A DNA stretch of 64,000 bases from Bartonella harrusi (GCF_024297065.1 NZ_CP101114.1:62001-126000), one strand, 5' to 3'; counted from the first letter of the stretch, positions 48,523-59,403 are shown. Made by a program: numbers and translations. Notes: a model not told the origin generated them from the sequence alone.

Positions 48523-50349
48523 TTAGCTTGAAATTGATGCACGTGTTTTTTCAAAACGTTTACGTTCATTGGGATCTAAATAGAGTTTACGTAAACGAAT
48601 ATTTTTAGGCGTTACTTCTACAAGTTCATCATCTTGTATCCAGGCTAGAGCACGTTCTAACGTCATTTTAAGCGGGGGAGTTAATTTTACGGCTTCATCT
48701 TTTCCAGACGCACGCATATTGGTCAGCTTTTTTCCTTTTAAAACATTTACTTCTAAATCGTTATCACGTGAGTGTATACCAATAATCATGCCTTGATAGA
48801 CTTTAACACCAGCATCGATCACCATAGGTCCGCGATCTTCAAGATTAAAGAGAGCATAAGCGACAGATTCACCGTTATCATTTGAAATCATAACACCATT
48901 AACGCGACCGCTAATATCTCCTTTATAAGGCTCATAGGCGTGGAAAAGGCGATTCATAATGGCTGTACCACGTGTATCAGTTAAAAGCTCGGATTGATAA
49001 CCAATGAGTCCTCGCGTTGGTGCATAAAAGACAAGACGGACACGGTTGCCTCCAGAAGGGCGCAATTCAACCATTTCACCTTTACGTTCGGACATTTTTT
49101 GCACAACAGTTCCAGAATATTCTTCATCAACATCGATGACAACTTCTTCGATTGGTTCAAGGGTTGTTCCGTTTTCATCTTTTTGCATCACAACGCGTGG
49201 CCGTGAAACACTAAGCTCAAATCCTTCACGGCGCATATTTTCAATAAGAACGGCAAGTTGTAATTCTCCTCGTCCTGAAACATAGAAAGAATCTTTATCA
49301 GCTGATTCTTCAATTTTAAGGGCGACATTGCCTTCAGCTTCTTTGAACAAACGATCACGGATAACACGGCTTGTTACTTTATCGCCTTCGGTTCCGGCAA
49401 GGGGGCTATCATTGACGAGAAAGCTCATAGTAACAGTAGGAGGATCAATTGGTTGAGCGGTGAGAGGTTCATTAACTGTAGGATCACAGAAAGTATCGGC
49501 AACGGTACCTTTTTGTAGACCGGCAATTGCTACAATATCGCCGGCAACACTTTCTTCAATAGGTTGTCTTTCCAACCCACGAAATGCCAAAATTTTTGAA
49601 ATACGCCCAGTTTCGAGAAGTTTTCCATCTTGCCCAAGCACTTTAACACTTTGATTGGGTTTTATAGAGCCCGAATGAATGCGCCCTGTAATAATTCGCC
49701 CAAGAAAGGGATCTGCCTCAAGAATAGTTCCGATCATACGAAATGGCCCCTCTGCGACATGAGGGGAAGGGACATGGCGGGTGACAAGATCAAACAAAGG
49801 AGTAAGTCCTTGATCTTTCGGACCTTCAGGAGTTTCAGCCATCCATCCATCCCGACCCGATCCATAAAGAATGGGAAAATCAAGTTGTTCATCGGTTGCA
49901 TCAAGAGCAGCAAAAAGATCAAAAACCTCATTGATGACTTCATCAGCGCGTGCATCAGCGCGATCAATTTTATTGATAGCAACAATTGGACGTAAACCTA
50001 CTTTTAATGCTTTTCCAACGACAAATTTTGTTTGCGGCATTGGACCCTCAGCAGCATCAACAAGCACAATTGCACCGTCAACCATGTTCAAAATACGTTC
50101 AACCTCTCCACCAAAATCAGCGTGACCTGGTGTATCAACAATGTTAATTCTGGTATCTTTCCAAATAACAGAGGTGACTTTTGCTAGAATTGTAATTCCG
50201 CGTTCTTTTTCGATGTCATTTGAATCCATCATACGTTCGCTGGTACGCTGATTATCACGAAAGTTCCCTGATTGTTTGAGAAGCTCGTCTACAAGTGTTG
50301 TTTTGCCATGGTCAACATGGGCAATGATGGCGATATTACGCAATTGCAT
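48523..50349 (-). CDS. typA: Translational GTPase TypA/BipA
   Basis: Ribosome-binding GTPase involved in stress and cold adaptation and 50S assembly. The G domain has [15 protein letters not shown], switch [19 protein letters not shown] and NKIDRADAR. An EF-Tu-like domain 2, the EF-G-like domain V ([31 protein letters not shown]) and the TypA-specific C-terminal domain ([40 protein letters not shown]) follow. 608 residues, normal length. AGAAG precedes the start. Confidence 0.97.
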   Translation of the reverse strand: MQLRNIAIIAHVDHGKTTLVDELLKQSGNFRDNQRTSERMMDSNDIEKERGITILAKVTSVIWKDTRINIVDTPGHADFGGEVERILNMVDGAIVLVDAAEGPMPQTKFVVGKALKVGLRPIVAINKIDRADARADEVINEVFDLFAALDATDEQLDFPILYGSGRDGWMAETPEGPKDQGLTPLFDLVTRHVPSPHVAEGPFRMIGTILEADPFLGRIITGRIHSGSIKPNQSVKVLGQDGKLLETGRISKILAFRGLERQPIEESVAGDIVAIAGLQKGTVADTFCDPTVNEPLTAQPIDPPTVTMSFLVNDSPLAGTEGDKVTSRVIRDRLFKEAEGNVALKIEESADKDSFYVSGRGELQLAVLIENMRREGFELSVSRPRVVMQKDENGTTLEPIEEVVIDVDEEYSGTVVQKMSERKGEMVELRPSGGNRVRLVFYAPTRGLIGYQSELLTDTRGTAIMNRLFHAYEPYKGDISGRVNGVMISNDNGESVAYALFNLEDRGPMVIDAGVKVYQGMIIGIHSRDNDLEVNVLKGKKLTNMRASGKDEAVKLTPPLKMTLERALAWIQDDELVEVTPKNIRLRKLYLDPNERKRFEKTRASISS

Positions 50350-51204
50350 AAATTTTCTTCTTTTCGTTTAATGAAATCTCATTTGAGGCAACGCCTTTGC
50401 GTTCCTTACCTTATTCTTACACAACCTTTTACATGTTTTTTTATAATTTTGGAAGAGGGATAAGAAAAACAATTCAATCAATTACTGTGTCTTACAGTAA
50501 AGAATTGAGTGATTATTGATTTCATTATATTTTTTGAAGTGTTATCTTTAGTTTCGGGGATTTTTAATCGATTCTAGAACACGTTTTTAAAGATCTGCAG
50601 TTTTATATAAAAGTTTTTTGATGTTCTGTTTATTTGAAGAACTTTTCCAAAAACCTTTGAATGTGTAAGCATTTCAAATGAGGTATGCACTAGAAAACAA
50701 ATACTGTAATTTGCTCGTTTATAATATCGTTGTTCTTTTCTTATTATGTTGGAATGTTCAATACATAAAATAGTTTCCCATTTTATTATGCATTAAAAAA
50801 ATATTTATTTTCAGGTTATGAAGAGGGGGAATTTTGTATGAATAAATGAGGTCTGAGAAAGGACGTGATATGCCTTTCATGAACGGTCTTAATGCAAGAG
50901 CATTTATAAAATTAGATGTTAGCAAATAGAATTCTAATGTTTATTTTTCTTTATGTTAACTTCGTTTTTTCTTTAGAGAGTACGTTAACATACATTCACT
51001 TTACTCTCATTTTTTTGACTCTTCATTGAATATTTTATGTTTCTTCATAAGTGAAGCATTTTAAATAATGAACTATGACAACATTAAAAGAATTTATTTA
51101 AAATGTATGGTGCTTTTTTATATTTTAAAAAACAAGGTTTTGTTCACACACTGCTTATAGAGCAAAGATTTTAAGTTGTATGAGGTGTATTTTTGCTTTC
51201 CATA
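50350..51204. other. Large intergenic interval between typA and mgtE
   Basis: 855 AT-rich bases, unusually long for this housekeeping block. No ORF with family resemblance, tRNA or repeat was found. One stem-loop at 50,470-50,507 is listed separately. Confidence 0.4.
50470..50507 (-). other. Stem-loop upstream of typA
   Basis: TTACTGT gtctt ACAGTAA nested inside CAATTC / GAATTG, about 120 bases 5' of the typA start. There is no long T-run on either side. It could be a 5'-leader structure or the end of an unannotated RNA; function unknown. Confidence 0.35.
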
Positions 51205-52581
51205 TTAGAGCAGAGTTCCAGATAAGATAAAGGAAGCAACAGAAAAATAGATCACGATTCCCATGACATCCACTAAAGTTGCGACAAGAGGAGCTGAAGC
51301 ACTTGCTGGATCAAATCCAAAACGTTTAAGAATAAAGGGAAGCATAGAGCCGGATAAAGAACCAAAGGTGACAATTCCAACTAAAGCTGCACCCACTGTT
51401 ATAGCAATAAAAATCCAATGTTCACCATAATTGTAAATACCAAGTTCTTGCCAAAGAGCAATACGCATCATTCCAATAAGTCCAAGTAAAAGGCCAAGAG
51501 ATATCCCAGCTGGAATTTCACGGAGGATAATTTTCCACCAATCTTTGAGTGTGAGCTCACGTAAAGCTAAAGCACGAATAATAAGGGATGTTGCTTGCGA
51601 ACCCGAGTTTCCTCCCGAACTCATAATGAGAGGGATAAACAGAGTGAGAGTGATGACTTTTTCAAGTTCTGTTTCGAAATATTGCATAGCGCTTGCAGTG
51701 AGCATTTCACCAAGAAAAAGTAATGCGAGCCAACCGCCACGTTTTTTCATCATTCCTAGAAAATTGATTTGCATGTAGGGCTTATCAAGAGCTTCCATAC
51801 CCCCAAATTTATAAGCATCTTCACTCATTTCCTCAACCATTGTATCAAGTACGTCATCGACTGTCACAATACCAATGACATGATTACTATCATCAATAAC
51901 TGGTACAGAGAGAAGATCATGGCGTTGAAAAAGACGAGCGATGTCTTCATGATGTGTAAAGGGAGATATTGTAATAGGTGTGTCATGTGTAGAGATATTG
52001 AGAATTTGATCATCAGGTGAGGCAAGGATAAGGCTACGCAGTGAAACAGCCTTGAGAAGAGTGCCTGTTTTAGGATCGATAACATAGCTCGTGTAAACTG
52101 TTTCGCGTGTTCGTTCAACATCACGAATGTAATCCAGAGTTCTTTTTACGGTCCAGTTTGCGGGGATCGCTATAAACTCTGTAGTCATTAGCGCACCCGC
52201 TGTATGATCAGGGTAACTGGTTAGTTTTTTTAGTTCAGCGCGCGTTAAAGGTTTGAGCAATGCATAAAGCTTTTTGCAGGTTTCCTGATCCATTTCTTGA
52301 AAGACATCTGCGGCAGCATCAGCGGACATACCATCAAGAATTTCAACTGAATGATTCACAGGGAGAAGTTCAAGAATAGCTGCTGGTTGTTCAAGCTCTG
52401 GTTTGTCAAACAGTTCAATGGCGTAATCAAGAGGCAAAAGGCTAAGAACAGCTACACGCTGCATGATATCGAGATCATTGATAATATCAATCGAGTCAGC
52501 AAAATGAAGATTTTTTAATTTCTCGGCGAGAACTTCAGGTGAAGAATTTTTGAAGTCGAAGGTCGTTTTAATTTCAGTCAT
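51205..52581 (-). CDS. mgtE: Magnesium transporter MgtE
   Basis: Mg2+ channel/transporter in the inner membrane. Order: N-terminal superhelical MgtE domain (about 10-135: LLPLDYAIELFDKPE, AADVFQEMDQETCKKLYALL), a pair of CBS domains (about 140-265: SVPVIDDSNHVIGIVTVDDVLDT), then five hydrophobic segments (about 290-458). The pore region is represented by IPLIMSSGGNSGSQATSLIIRALA, and SASAPLVATLVDVMGIVIYF by the last helices. 458 residues. Mg2+ gating by the cytosolic domains is known for the family. Confidence 0.95.
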   Translation of the reverse strand: MTEIKTTFDFKNSSPEVLAEKLKNLHFADSIDIINDLDIMQRVAVLSLLPLDYAIELFDKPELEQPAAILELLPVNHSVEILDGMSADAAADVFQEMDQETCKKLYALLKPLTRAELKKLTSYPDHTAGALMTTEFIAIPANWTVKRTLDYIRDVERTRETVYTSYVIDPKTGTLLKAVSLRSLILASPDDQILNISTHDTPITISPFTHHEDIARLFQRHDLLSVPVIDDSNHVIGIVTVDDVLDTMVEEMSEDAYKFGGMEALDKPYMQINFLGMMKKRGGWLALLFLGEMLTASAMQYFETELEKVITLTLFIPLIMSSGGNSGSQATSLIIRALALRELTLKDWWKIILREIPAGISLGLLLGLIGMMRIALWQELGIYNYGEHWIFIAITVGAALVGIVTFGSLSGSMLPFILKRFGFDPASASAPLVATLVDVMGIVIYFSVASFILSGTLL

Positions 52582-52927
52582 AACAAAGTACCTTCCGAAG
52601 GATTGGAGAATAATAAATTTATATCATGGATAGGTATACAAAAGTTATGGAAGATTTTAGAAAACCTCCCCAATTGTGGTTATTCAATTGTTAATATTTG
52701 AAGAAAAGTCAAGGATAGATTACGGATTATAAACAATTTCATGAATAAGATATATAGAAATTTTCATTTTTTTATCTTCTTATAAGAAAAATAGTCTTGA
52801 TGTTTGCTTTTAAAAGAGAAATCTGAAAAGCATTTTTGCAACGCACACAATAATTTTAGTATATTATTAATTTGTGTCGTAAAGGTAATTATTATACATC
52901 AAACTCATAATGGAGAGAGAAAATATT
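52582..52927. other. Divergent promoter interval between mgtE and the M3 peptidase gene
   Basis: About 345 AT-rich bases between divergently oriented genes. No gene is visible. It must carry the promoters of both, but I cannot place them confidently. GGAGAGAG at 52,912-52,919 is the ribosome-binding site of the peptidase gene. Confidence 0.4.
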
Positions 52928-54952
52928 ATGACAAAAGAAGCAGTGTTGGACTGGAAAGGATTTTCAGGGCTTCCTGATTTTTCTTCAATAAGCGATGAAG
53001 ATTTTAGACCCGCTTTTGAACAGGCTCTTCAAGAAGCAGAACAAGAACTAGAGACAATTGCAACAGTTCAAGAACCAGCGACACTCGAGAGTTTTTTACA
53101 ACCTTTTGAGCTTTCTGGCAAAGCGCTTGATCGTGTTTGTTCAATCTTTTTCTTGCGTTCGAGTGCAGATAGTAATGCATTGATTCAGAAGTTAGAACAA
53201 GAGTTTGTTGTAAAACTTTCTCGCTATTCTTCTAAAATTATGATGGATGCACGAATATTTACGAAAATAGATGCACTATATAAACAGTCACAACAAGGCA
53301 TGTATGATAGTGAAACAACACGTGTTCTTGAATTATGGTGGAAAAAGTTTGTTTGTAACGGTGCAAGGCTTAATGAAGAGGATAAAAAACGGCTTGTTGA
53401 AATTAATGAGAAGCTTGCTTTTTTTAATGCTACTTTTGGTCAGCATGTTTTAAAAGATGAAGCTGAATGGGTTTTATTTCTAGAACAAACAGATTTGTCT
53501 GGTTTGCCTGATGATCTTATTGCTTCAATGAAGGAAGTTGCGCGTGAAAGAGGACATGAGGGATCCTATGCATTAACATTGGCACGCTCAATGGTTGATC
53601 CTTTTTTAAGATTTTCTCGTCGCCGTGATTTACGTGAAAGAGCATTTCAAGCTTGGTCCAAACGTGGTGAAAATGATAACGAGAATGACAATCGGCCGAT
53701 TATTTTAGAGATTGTTGCACTTCGTGATGAGAAGGCTAAATTATTAGGATATAAGTCATTTGCAGATTTGAAACTTGATAATACCATGGCAAAAAGTGTT
53801 GATGCTGTTATGGATTTGCTCACACCTGTATGGGAGCGTGCAAGAGCTAAAGCTTCTAGTGAACAAATTGAATTGCAAAATTTTGCACATGATCAGGGAA
53901 GCAATGAGACTTTAGAAGCTTGGGATTGGCGTTATTACGCTGAAAAACTTCGCACTGAAAAATTCTCTTTCGATGGATCTGAAATTAAATGTTATTTTCA
54001 GCTTGATCGTATCATTAAAGCAGCTTTTGGGGTAGCAGAAAAGCTCTTTGGTATTACATTTGAAGAAAAGAATGCTATTACGCTTTGGCATCCTGATGCA
54101 CGTTTGTGGGAAGTAAGGCAATCTGATGGAAGCCTGCTAGGGCATTTTATCGGTGATTATTTTGCACGCTCTTCAAAAAGATCTGGTGCATGGATGAGTA
54201 GTTTACAATCGCAACATAAATTGGATGGCGAACAAAAACCTATTATCTATAATGTTTGTAATTTTGCTAAGCCACCCAAAGAAGAGATTGCACTTTTATC
54301 GCTTGATGATGCGCGTACATTGTTTCATGAATTTGGTCATGCATTACATGGTTTGCTTTCTAATGTGACATGGCCATCTGTAGCTGGAACATCTGTTTCG
54401 CGTGATTTTGTTGAACTTCCTTCTCAACTTTATGAACATTGGTTAACCGTACCAGAGATTTTAAAATCGTATGCTACGCATGTAAAAACAGGGCTTCCTA
54501 TGCCACAAACATTGATGGATAAAGTCTTATCTGCACAGAAATTTAATGCTGGTTTTGCTGCGGTTGAATTTACCTCATCGGCTCTCGTGGATATGGCTTT
54601 TCATCAGGGAAAAACAGTAACCAATCCAACACTATTTGAACGCCAAGAATTAGAAAAGTTACAAATGCCCAAAACAATTATCATGCGTCATCGTCCTGCA
54701 CATTTTACGCATATATTTTCAGGAGATGGTTATGCCGCTGGTTACTATTCTTATATGTGGTCGGAAGTCCTTGATGCTGATGCTTTTCAAGCTTTTGAAG
54801 AAACAGGGAATGTTTTTGATTCAGAACTTTCTGATCGCTTAAAGCGTTTTATCTATTCTGCTGGGGGAAGTCATGATCCAGAGGAACTCTATAAAGCGTT
54901 TCGGGGACGGTTGCCATCACCAGAAGCCATGATAAAAAAACGTGGATTGTAA
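52928..54952 (+). CDS. M3 family metallopeptidase (oligopeptidase A / peptidyl-dipeptidase Dcp type)
   Basis: Cytosolic zinc oligopeptidase of the thimet family, degrading short peptides. 674 residues from ATG 52,928 (8 bases after GGAGAGAG; the ATG at 52,910 lacks such a site). The zinc site is TLFHEFGHALHGLLS (HEFGH) with the downstream glutamate region. Helical N-terminal lobe (about 1-220), DNTMAKSVDAVMDLL, and a C-terminal substrate lobe with FSGDGYAAGYYSYMWSEVLDADAFQAF. Dcp versus PrlC cannot be settled by eye; the length and YSYMWSEVLDADAF fit both. Confidence 0.93.
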   Translation: MTKEAVLDWKGFSGLPDFSSISDEDFRPAFEQALQEAEQELETIATVQEPATLESFLQPFELSGKALDRVCSIFFLRSSADSNALIQKLEQEFVVKLSRYSSKIMMDARIFTKIDALYKQSQQGMYDSETTRVLELWWKKFVCNGARLNEEDKKRLVEINEKLAFFNATFGQHVLKDEAEWVLFLEQTDLSGLPDDLIASMKEVARERGHEGSYALTLARSMVDPFLRFSRRRDLRERAFQAWSKRGENDNENDNRPIILEIVALRDEKAKLLGYKSFADLKLDNTMAKSVDAVMDLLTPVWERARAKASSEQIELQNFAHDQGSNETLEAWDWRYYAEKLRTEKFSFDGSEIKCYFQLDRIIKAAFGVAEKLFGITFEEKNAITLWHPDARLWEVRQSDGSLLGHFIGDYFARSSKRSGAWMSSLQSQHKLDGEQKPIIYNVCNFAKPPKEEIALLSLDDARTLFHEFGHALHGLLSNVTWPSVAGTSVSRDFVELPSQLYEHWLTVPEILKSYATHVKTGLPMPQTLMDKVLSAQKFNAGFAAVEFTSSALVDMAFHQGKTVTNPTLFERQELEKLQMPKTIIMRHRPAHFTHIFSGDGYAAGYYSYMWSEVLDADAFQAFEETGNVFDSELSDRLKRFIYSAGGSHDPEELYKAFRGRLPSPEAMIKKRGL

Positions 54953-55126
54953 GAAATAACATATTGATTTTAAAGATAATTTATCGTTTTCCATGTTGAA
55001 TAGGAGACACAGTATCCTAAGTTCTATCATTTCAATCCTGCTGATTTTAAATCAATCATAACTATCTCTTTGCACATTACAAGTGGGATTATCGTGTGGT
55101 AAAAACCTGTGAGGAAAGGCATAAAA

Positions 55127-55858
55127 ATGCTTTTAATGAATCGTTTAAATGTAAGGGCTGTCGCAACATTGGTGGTTAGTAAAGAGAATAATGGTACAGG
55201 CTTGTTTCTTGATAATTGTAAAGATGGTGGTGCTCAATAAATTTATCAGTATACCATTTATAGGTGGTGGTGTGAAATGGGGTTGAGTGTTTTAAGAAAG
55301 GTTGATTTCTTTAAAAAAGCCGGTGAATATGTAGCACAATGGTATTTTGGTTTGTATGCGGGTTATGTGACTCCATCATTAACGAACGTGACAAATAAAA
55401 GCGTGAGGCAATTTGCGTATCTCTATTATCTAAAAGACATTGCTGTGGACACTTTTGGAAGTCGTAAAGCTGAACTAAAAATGATGCTAAAGATGGATGT
55501 TGGTTTTCTTTTAAAACTTCATATCTTCTCTTAATGAAGTTGTCTCGCCATTTCAGAAATGACACTAACAGATATACGCAATACGCTTGCACCCATTTGG
55601 CATACAAAAGCTAGGACAGCTAAAAAAGTACTAAATCGCCTTAATCTTTTTCTTAAACATGTTGCTACTTTAGGATTGGATGTTGATTTACAAGCAACAG
55701 AAAAAGTACGTGCGTTTTTAGGGAAACAAAGGCATAAAACCATTAAGAGTCCACCAATGGATGAGAAGGGGAGAATGGTATGGTGCGAGGTCATACCGTT
55801 GTTGTGTTCTTTCCTGCGGTTGAATTTTATGCAAAGTGCTACTCCATTACGGGTATAT
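55127..55858 (+). pseudogene. Tyrosine-type integrase remnant (phage or island integrase)
   Basis: Broken frames carry integrase landmarks in order. MNRLNVRAVATL and KDGG resemble the start of DUF4102-type integrases. From about 55,270 WCEMGLSVLRKVDFFKKAGEYVAQW resembles the arm-binding domain signature (EMGLGS..VSL..AR). From 55,559 MTLTDIRNTLAPIWHTKARTAKKVLNRLNLFLKHVATLG matches the core-binding domain. The catalytic R-H-R-Y domain is missing and stops and frameshifts separate the pieces, so it is dead. No tRNA or attachment-site pair was found beside it. Genes between it and any island partner have been lost. Confidence 0.75.
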
Positions 55859-55860
55859 AA

Positions 55861-55897
55861 ACACAATCTTCATTTGTAGAGAAAATGAAGATTGTGT
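55861..55897. terminator. Strong hairpin between integrase remnant and DUF459 gene
   Basis: Perfect 14-bp arms ACACAATCTTCATT / AATGAAGATTGTGT with a 9-nt loop, 12 bases beyond the stop of the minus-strand DUF459 gene. It most likely terminates that gene; on the plus strand it is followed by GTTTTAAAG. Confidence 0.65.
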
Positions 55898-55909
55898 GTT
55901 TTAAAGATA

Positions 55910-56965
55910 TTAGGGAAAAGAAAAATTATCAGCGCGGTCTTTTTGATGACCATTTGCCGGAAGCCATGACTTTTTTATAAAGTTTTGATCTATTTTATTG
56001 AGTAATCCAGTATTTTGTTGTGCCATGTCATGAAGGCTTATTGGAGCTTGATGTTCAATATTCTGTATTTCTTGCGGAATATTTGACGTGTTGATATTGA
56101 TCAAAAGTGAATTTTTATGAGCAAGTGTATGAAAATTTAAAATATTTTCCAATTTTTTTTCTATATAAGAAGCAAGTTTTCTCTTTCCTTCAAAGGTAAA
56201 ACCGATACCATCGTGGGTGCGTAATCTTACGACTTTTCCATTTATATCATAACCTGAAAAAGAAAATTGCCCTTTTTCATCAATAAAACCATCCCAAACA
56301 TCGATAAAATATCCTCCAGCCCTTTCTGTTTCTTGCTTGTAGAGCTCATTGAGAATTTTCATTTTTTGTGTCAAATTCTCATCTCCAAAAGCAGGTTGTC
56401 CCATCCATATCCATGGTTTTCCTGAAGTATGAAGGACTTCAGCAATTTCAAAAACTCTTTGCTTGTAGAGACTGAACCATTCTGCCTGCATTGTACTGAA
56501 TATGCCATGAGACGTTGTTATTGATTGATTATCATTGGCACCAATCACCACGATAATGGCGTCAGGTCTATCATTCTCGATGAATTTGGAAATATTATTT
56601 TTCCAAGTGGTTTGATCGGTGCGGACCAAACCAGAATTTGATATTGTATGATTTACGACGATAAGATCATCCTTATCCATAAAAAGCTTTTTAAGCGCTT
56701 TAGCAACAGCAGAAGCGACAAAGTCCCCTATGACGAGAATACGTTTTGCATTTTCTTCTTTTCGCTTTTGTATTATAATCCTTTTTTGTGGTTTGTATCT
56801 CTTTTGTTCTATAATTTGTGGATGTTGTTGTGGTTTCTCTTGTTTGTTATGTTCTAACAACCACTTAAAAAAATTTGTCGCTTGACTTGGAGAGGGTTGT
56901 ATAACACTCACAAAAAAGAGAGAGAAAAACAGGCAGATTAAATATATTTGGCGTAAATAAAACAA
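55910..56965 (-). CDS. SGNH/GDSL-like hydrolase family protein (DUF459)
   Basis: 351 residues, exported: the N-terminal YLICLFFSLFFVSVIQP segment is a signal peptide or anchor. A basic Lys/Gln-rich linker (about 40-75) follows. The SGNH-like domain has ILVIGDFVASAVAKAL (block I position, GDF instead of GDS), IIVVIGANDNQS (GxND block) and RLRTHDGIGFTFEGKRKLASYI. In this last block the usual His of the D-x-x-H motif appears as Gly, so esterase activity is uncertain. A TTG start is needed, since no ATG precedes the signal peptide; GGGG lies just upstream. It begins 16 bases after the lytic transglycosylase gene, suggesting an operon and a role in the cell wall. Confidence 0.82.
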   Translation of the reverse strand: MFYLRQIYLICLFFSLFFVSVIQPSPSQATNFFKWLLEHNKQEKPQQHPQIIEQKRYKPQKRIIIQKRKEENAKRILVIGDFVASAVAKALKKLFMDKDDLIVVNHTISNSGLVRTDQTTWKNNISKFIENDRPDAIIVVIGANDNQSITTSHGIFSTMQAEWFSLYKQRVFEIAEVLHTSGKPWIWMGQPAFGDENLTQKMKILNELYKQETERAGGYFIDVWDGFIDEKGQFSFSGYDINGKVVRLRTHDGIGFTFEGKRKLASYIEKKLENILNFHTLAHKNSLLININTSNIPQEIQNIEHQAPISLHDMAQQNTGLLNKIDQNFIKKSWLPANGHQKDRADNFSFP

Positions 56966-56980
56966 TCACTTTACCCCAAA

Positions 56981-58237
56981 TTATTGTTTTCTAACAAGAA
57001 AGAGGACTTCATGGGTTGGATATCCATTTGTCGTTAAGCCATGCTGCATTTGAAAAGCTTTCAGCGCTTTGTGAGAGGCTGCGCCGATTTTGCCATCAAT
57101 TTCTCCTTTATAATAGCCAAGCGCCATTAAGCGCGATTGCAGTTCTTTGCGCTCATGAAAAGTAAGAGGTTTGAATGGCCGTTGCCAATCCTGAATGAGT
57201 CCAGGTTTTCTAGCAATACGGTTAGCAAGAAGGGCGACCGCTAAAACATAGCGATCGGCATTATTATAACGTTTAAGCACAAAGAAATTTTTTGTTACTA
57301 AGAATATAGGCCCCTTTAGCCCATCGGGATATTTTAATATTGCTTGTTCCGATGATAAAGGTAAAGGCTGTCCATTTGCGTTTTTTACGCTTAGCTTTGC
57401 CCACTGCTCAAAGGAATGCCAATCTTCAGGAAGATTTTTGCCTTTTGGCAATTTAACTTCTACGCCCCAAAGGAGGTTAGATTGCCAACCATTCATGTGG
57501 AGCAGGTTAGCAGAAGTTGCGAGGGCATCTGGAACAGAATTCCAGATATCACGTCGTCCATCCCCATCCATATCAATAGCATAAGCGAGATAACTGCTTG
57601 GAATAAATTGCGTATGCCCCATTGCTCCGGCCCAAGATCCAGTAAGTTGAGCGCGTTTAATTTCACCACGTTGGAGAATTTTCATTGCAGCAATGAGTTG
57701 CGCGCGCGCGTATTTTACACGTTTTTGGTCAGCATAGGCTAGGGTTGCGAGTGAACGAATGGTATCACACATAACAGTTTTATTTGCTAAAATTTTTCCA
57801 TAATTGCTTTCCATTGACCAAATAGCGAGGAGAATATTACGGTCAACACCAAAACGTTTCTCAATTTGATGAAGCCAGTTTTTCCATTTTTGAGCTTGAC
57901 GCCGCCCTTCTAAAATTGCAAAATTATGAATACGATTATCAAAATACTTCCATGGATGATCAACAAATTCTGGTTGGTATGCAGCTTTTTCTAAAACGTT
58001 TGGATCTATTACTGTGACGGTTTTAAAAGCTATATCAAACGTAGCAGGTGAGATTTTATTGGCGATGGCTATTTTTTTAAACTCTTTAATCCAATGTTTA
58101 AAACCACTGTCAGCCTGTAAAAATGATGTAAAAAACATTAAAAAGGCTGAAAGAAGAGCGGCTAAACCTATAATAAAAGTTTTCCAATTTATCGATTTTT
58201 CGAGAGAAAAGAAAGTGTTAGGTTTTGTCTTTTGCAT
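56981..58237 (-). CDS. Lytic murein transglycosylase (MltB-like) with peptidoglycan-binding domain
   Basis: Cleaves the MurNAc-GlcNAc bond to 1,6-anhydro products in the periplasm. The N-terminal hydrophobic segment (about 20-42) acts as signal or anchor. The SLT_2/MltB catalytic domain (about 50-320) has the catalytic Glu in AIWSMESNYGKI, GAMGHTQFIPSSYLAYAIDMDGDGRRDIW and LPSDWHSFEQWA-like LPEDWHSFEQWA. A C-terminal PG_binding_1 domain (about 355-415: LMALGYYKGEIDGKIGAASHKALKAFQ) follows. ATG 58,237 follows GAGGGGGG, so the in-frame TTG at 58,255 is rejected. Confidence 0.93.
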   Translation of the reverse strand: MQKTKPNTFFSLEKSINWKTFIIGLAALLSAFLMFFTSFLQADSGFKHWIKEFKKIAIANKISPATFDIAFKTVTVIDPNVLEKAAYQPEFVDHPWKYFDNRIHNFAILEGRRQAQKWKNWLHQIEKRFGVDRNILLAIWSMESNYGKILANKTVMCDTIRSLATLAYADQKRVKYARAQLIAAMKILQRGEIKRAQLTGSWAGAMGHTQFIPSSYLAYAIDMDGDGRRDIWNSVPDALATSANLLHMNGWQSNLLWGVEVKLPKGKNLPEDWHSFEQWAKLSVKNANGQPLPLSSEQAILKYPDGLKGPIFLVTKNFFVLKRYNNADRYVLAVALLANRIARKPGLIQDWQRPFKPLTFHERKELQSRLMALGYYKGEIDGKIGAASHKALKAFQMQHGLTTNGYPTHEVLFLVRKQ

Positions 58238-58506
58238 TTTTAAATCCCCCCTCAATATTTAAGTGTTTTTATACGTAAGAGTTTCATTCTTTTATTTGGT
58301 GTTATCGATGATATTATCAAATGAATAAGAAAGGCTAAAACGGATTGTTTGTTTTGAAGAAAGATTCCCAATTAGTTATCATATTCTTTACATCTCTTTA
58401 TATTGGATATTGGCAATCAAAAACAATAAGAGATCTTTTTTTACCATTTAATAAAAACTATGTTAACTGAGAACAGGAAATGATACGATAAATAAGAAGG
58501 GGCAAG

Positions 58507-59403
58507 GTGAAAGTGGGTAAAATCCGGAAAGCAGTATTTCCTGTGGCTGGTCTTGGGACACGTTTTCTTCCAGCAACAAAAACAATTCCTAAAGAAATGC
58601 TGACAGTTGTTGATAAGCCAGTGATTCAATATGTTGTAGATGAGGCGCGTGAAGCTGGTATTGAGCATTTTATTTTTGTTACTGGACGCAATAAAGCTGT
58701 TATTGAAGATTATTTTGATGCCCAAGTTGAGTTATATACAACTCTTGCTAAACGTGAAAAAAAAGAAGAGCTTGAGCATTTACACAGTTTACAGCCACCA
58801 CCAGGAACGACTTCCTTTACGCGGCAACAGCAGCCTTTGGGGCTAGGGCATGCTGTTTGGTGCGCGCGTGAATTGGTTGGGAATGAACCTTTTGCTTTAT
58901 TGTTACCGGATATGCTTATACAAGCTAAAAAAGGCTGCCTTTCTGAGATGATCAATCTTTATGAGGAAACCGGTGGAGGAAATATTGTTGCTGTTCAAGA
59001 GTGTGATCCTAGAGAGGCATATAAATATGGTATTGTTGGACGAGGAAAACAGATTGCAAACGGTTTTAAAATTACGAAAATGGTAGAAAAACCAACAAAA
59101 GAAACAGCCCCATCGAATTTATACATTAATGGACGCTATATCCTGCAACCAGAAATTTTTGATATTCTCTCCAATCAAGAACGCGGAGCAGGAAATGAGA
59201 TTCAATTAACAGATGCAATGGTAAGGCTCTCAAATGAACAGGACTTTTTTGGCTTCCAGTTAGAAGGGCTGACCTTTGATTGTGGTTCTAAAGCTGGTTT
59301 CATCGAAGCCAATGTTGCATTTTCTTTATCACGAGCTGATATGCATAGCCAAGTTTCTGCTTCATTGAAAAATTTACTAAAAATCATTAAAATTGCAAAA
59401 TGA
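58507..59403 (+). CDS. galU: UTP-glucose-1-phosphate uridylyltransferase GalU
   Basis: Makes UDP-glucose for surface polysaccharides and lipopolysaccharide. Nucleotidyltransferase motif [22 protein letters not shown] at the N terminus, [26 protein letters not shown] with the metal Asp, and [12 protein letters not shown]. 298 residues, typical. GTG start at 58,507 preceded by AGAAGGGG. kdsD follows after about 40 bases, grouping two envelope sugar genes. Confidence 0.96.
   Translation: MKVGKIRKAVFPVAGLGTRFLPATKTIPKEMLTVVDKPVIQYVVDEAREAGIEHFIFVTGRNKAVIEDYFDAQVELYTTLAKREKKEELEHLHSLQPPPGTTSFTRQQQPLGLGHAVWCARELVGNEPFALLLPDMLIQAKKGCLSEMINLYEETGGGNIVAVQECDPREAYKYGIVGRGKQIANGFKITKMVEKPTKETAPSNLYINGRYILQPEIFDILSNQERGAGNEIQLTDAMVRLSNEQDFFGFQLEGLTFDCGSKAGFIEANVAFSLSRADMHSQVSASLKNLLKIIKIAK

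Noticed and set aside
55277..55534. 85-codon ORF as an independent small gene
   Set aside because: Its sequence reads as the arm-binding part of an integrase and it is flanked by other integrase pieces in different frames.
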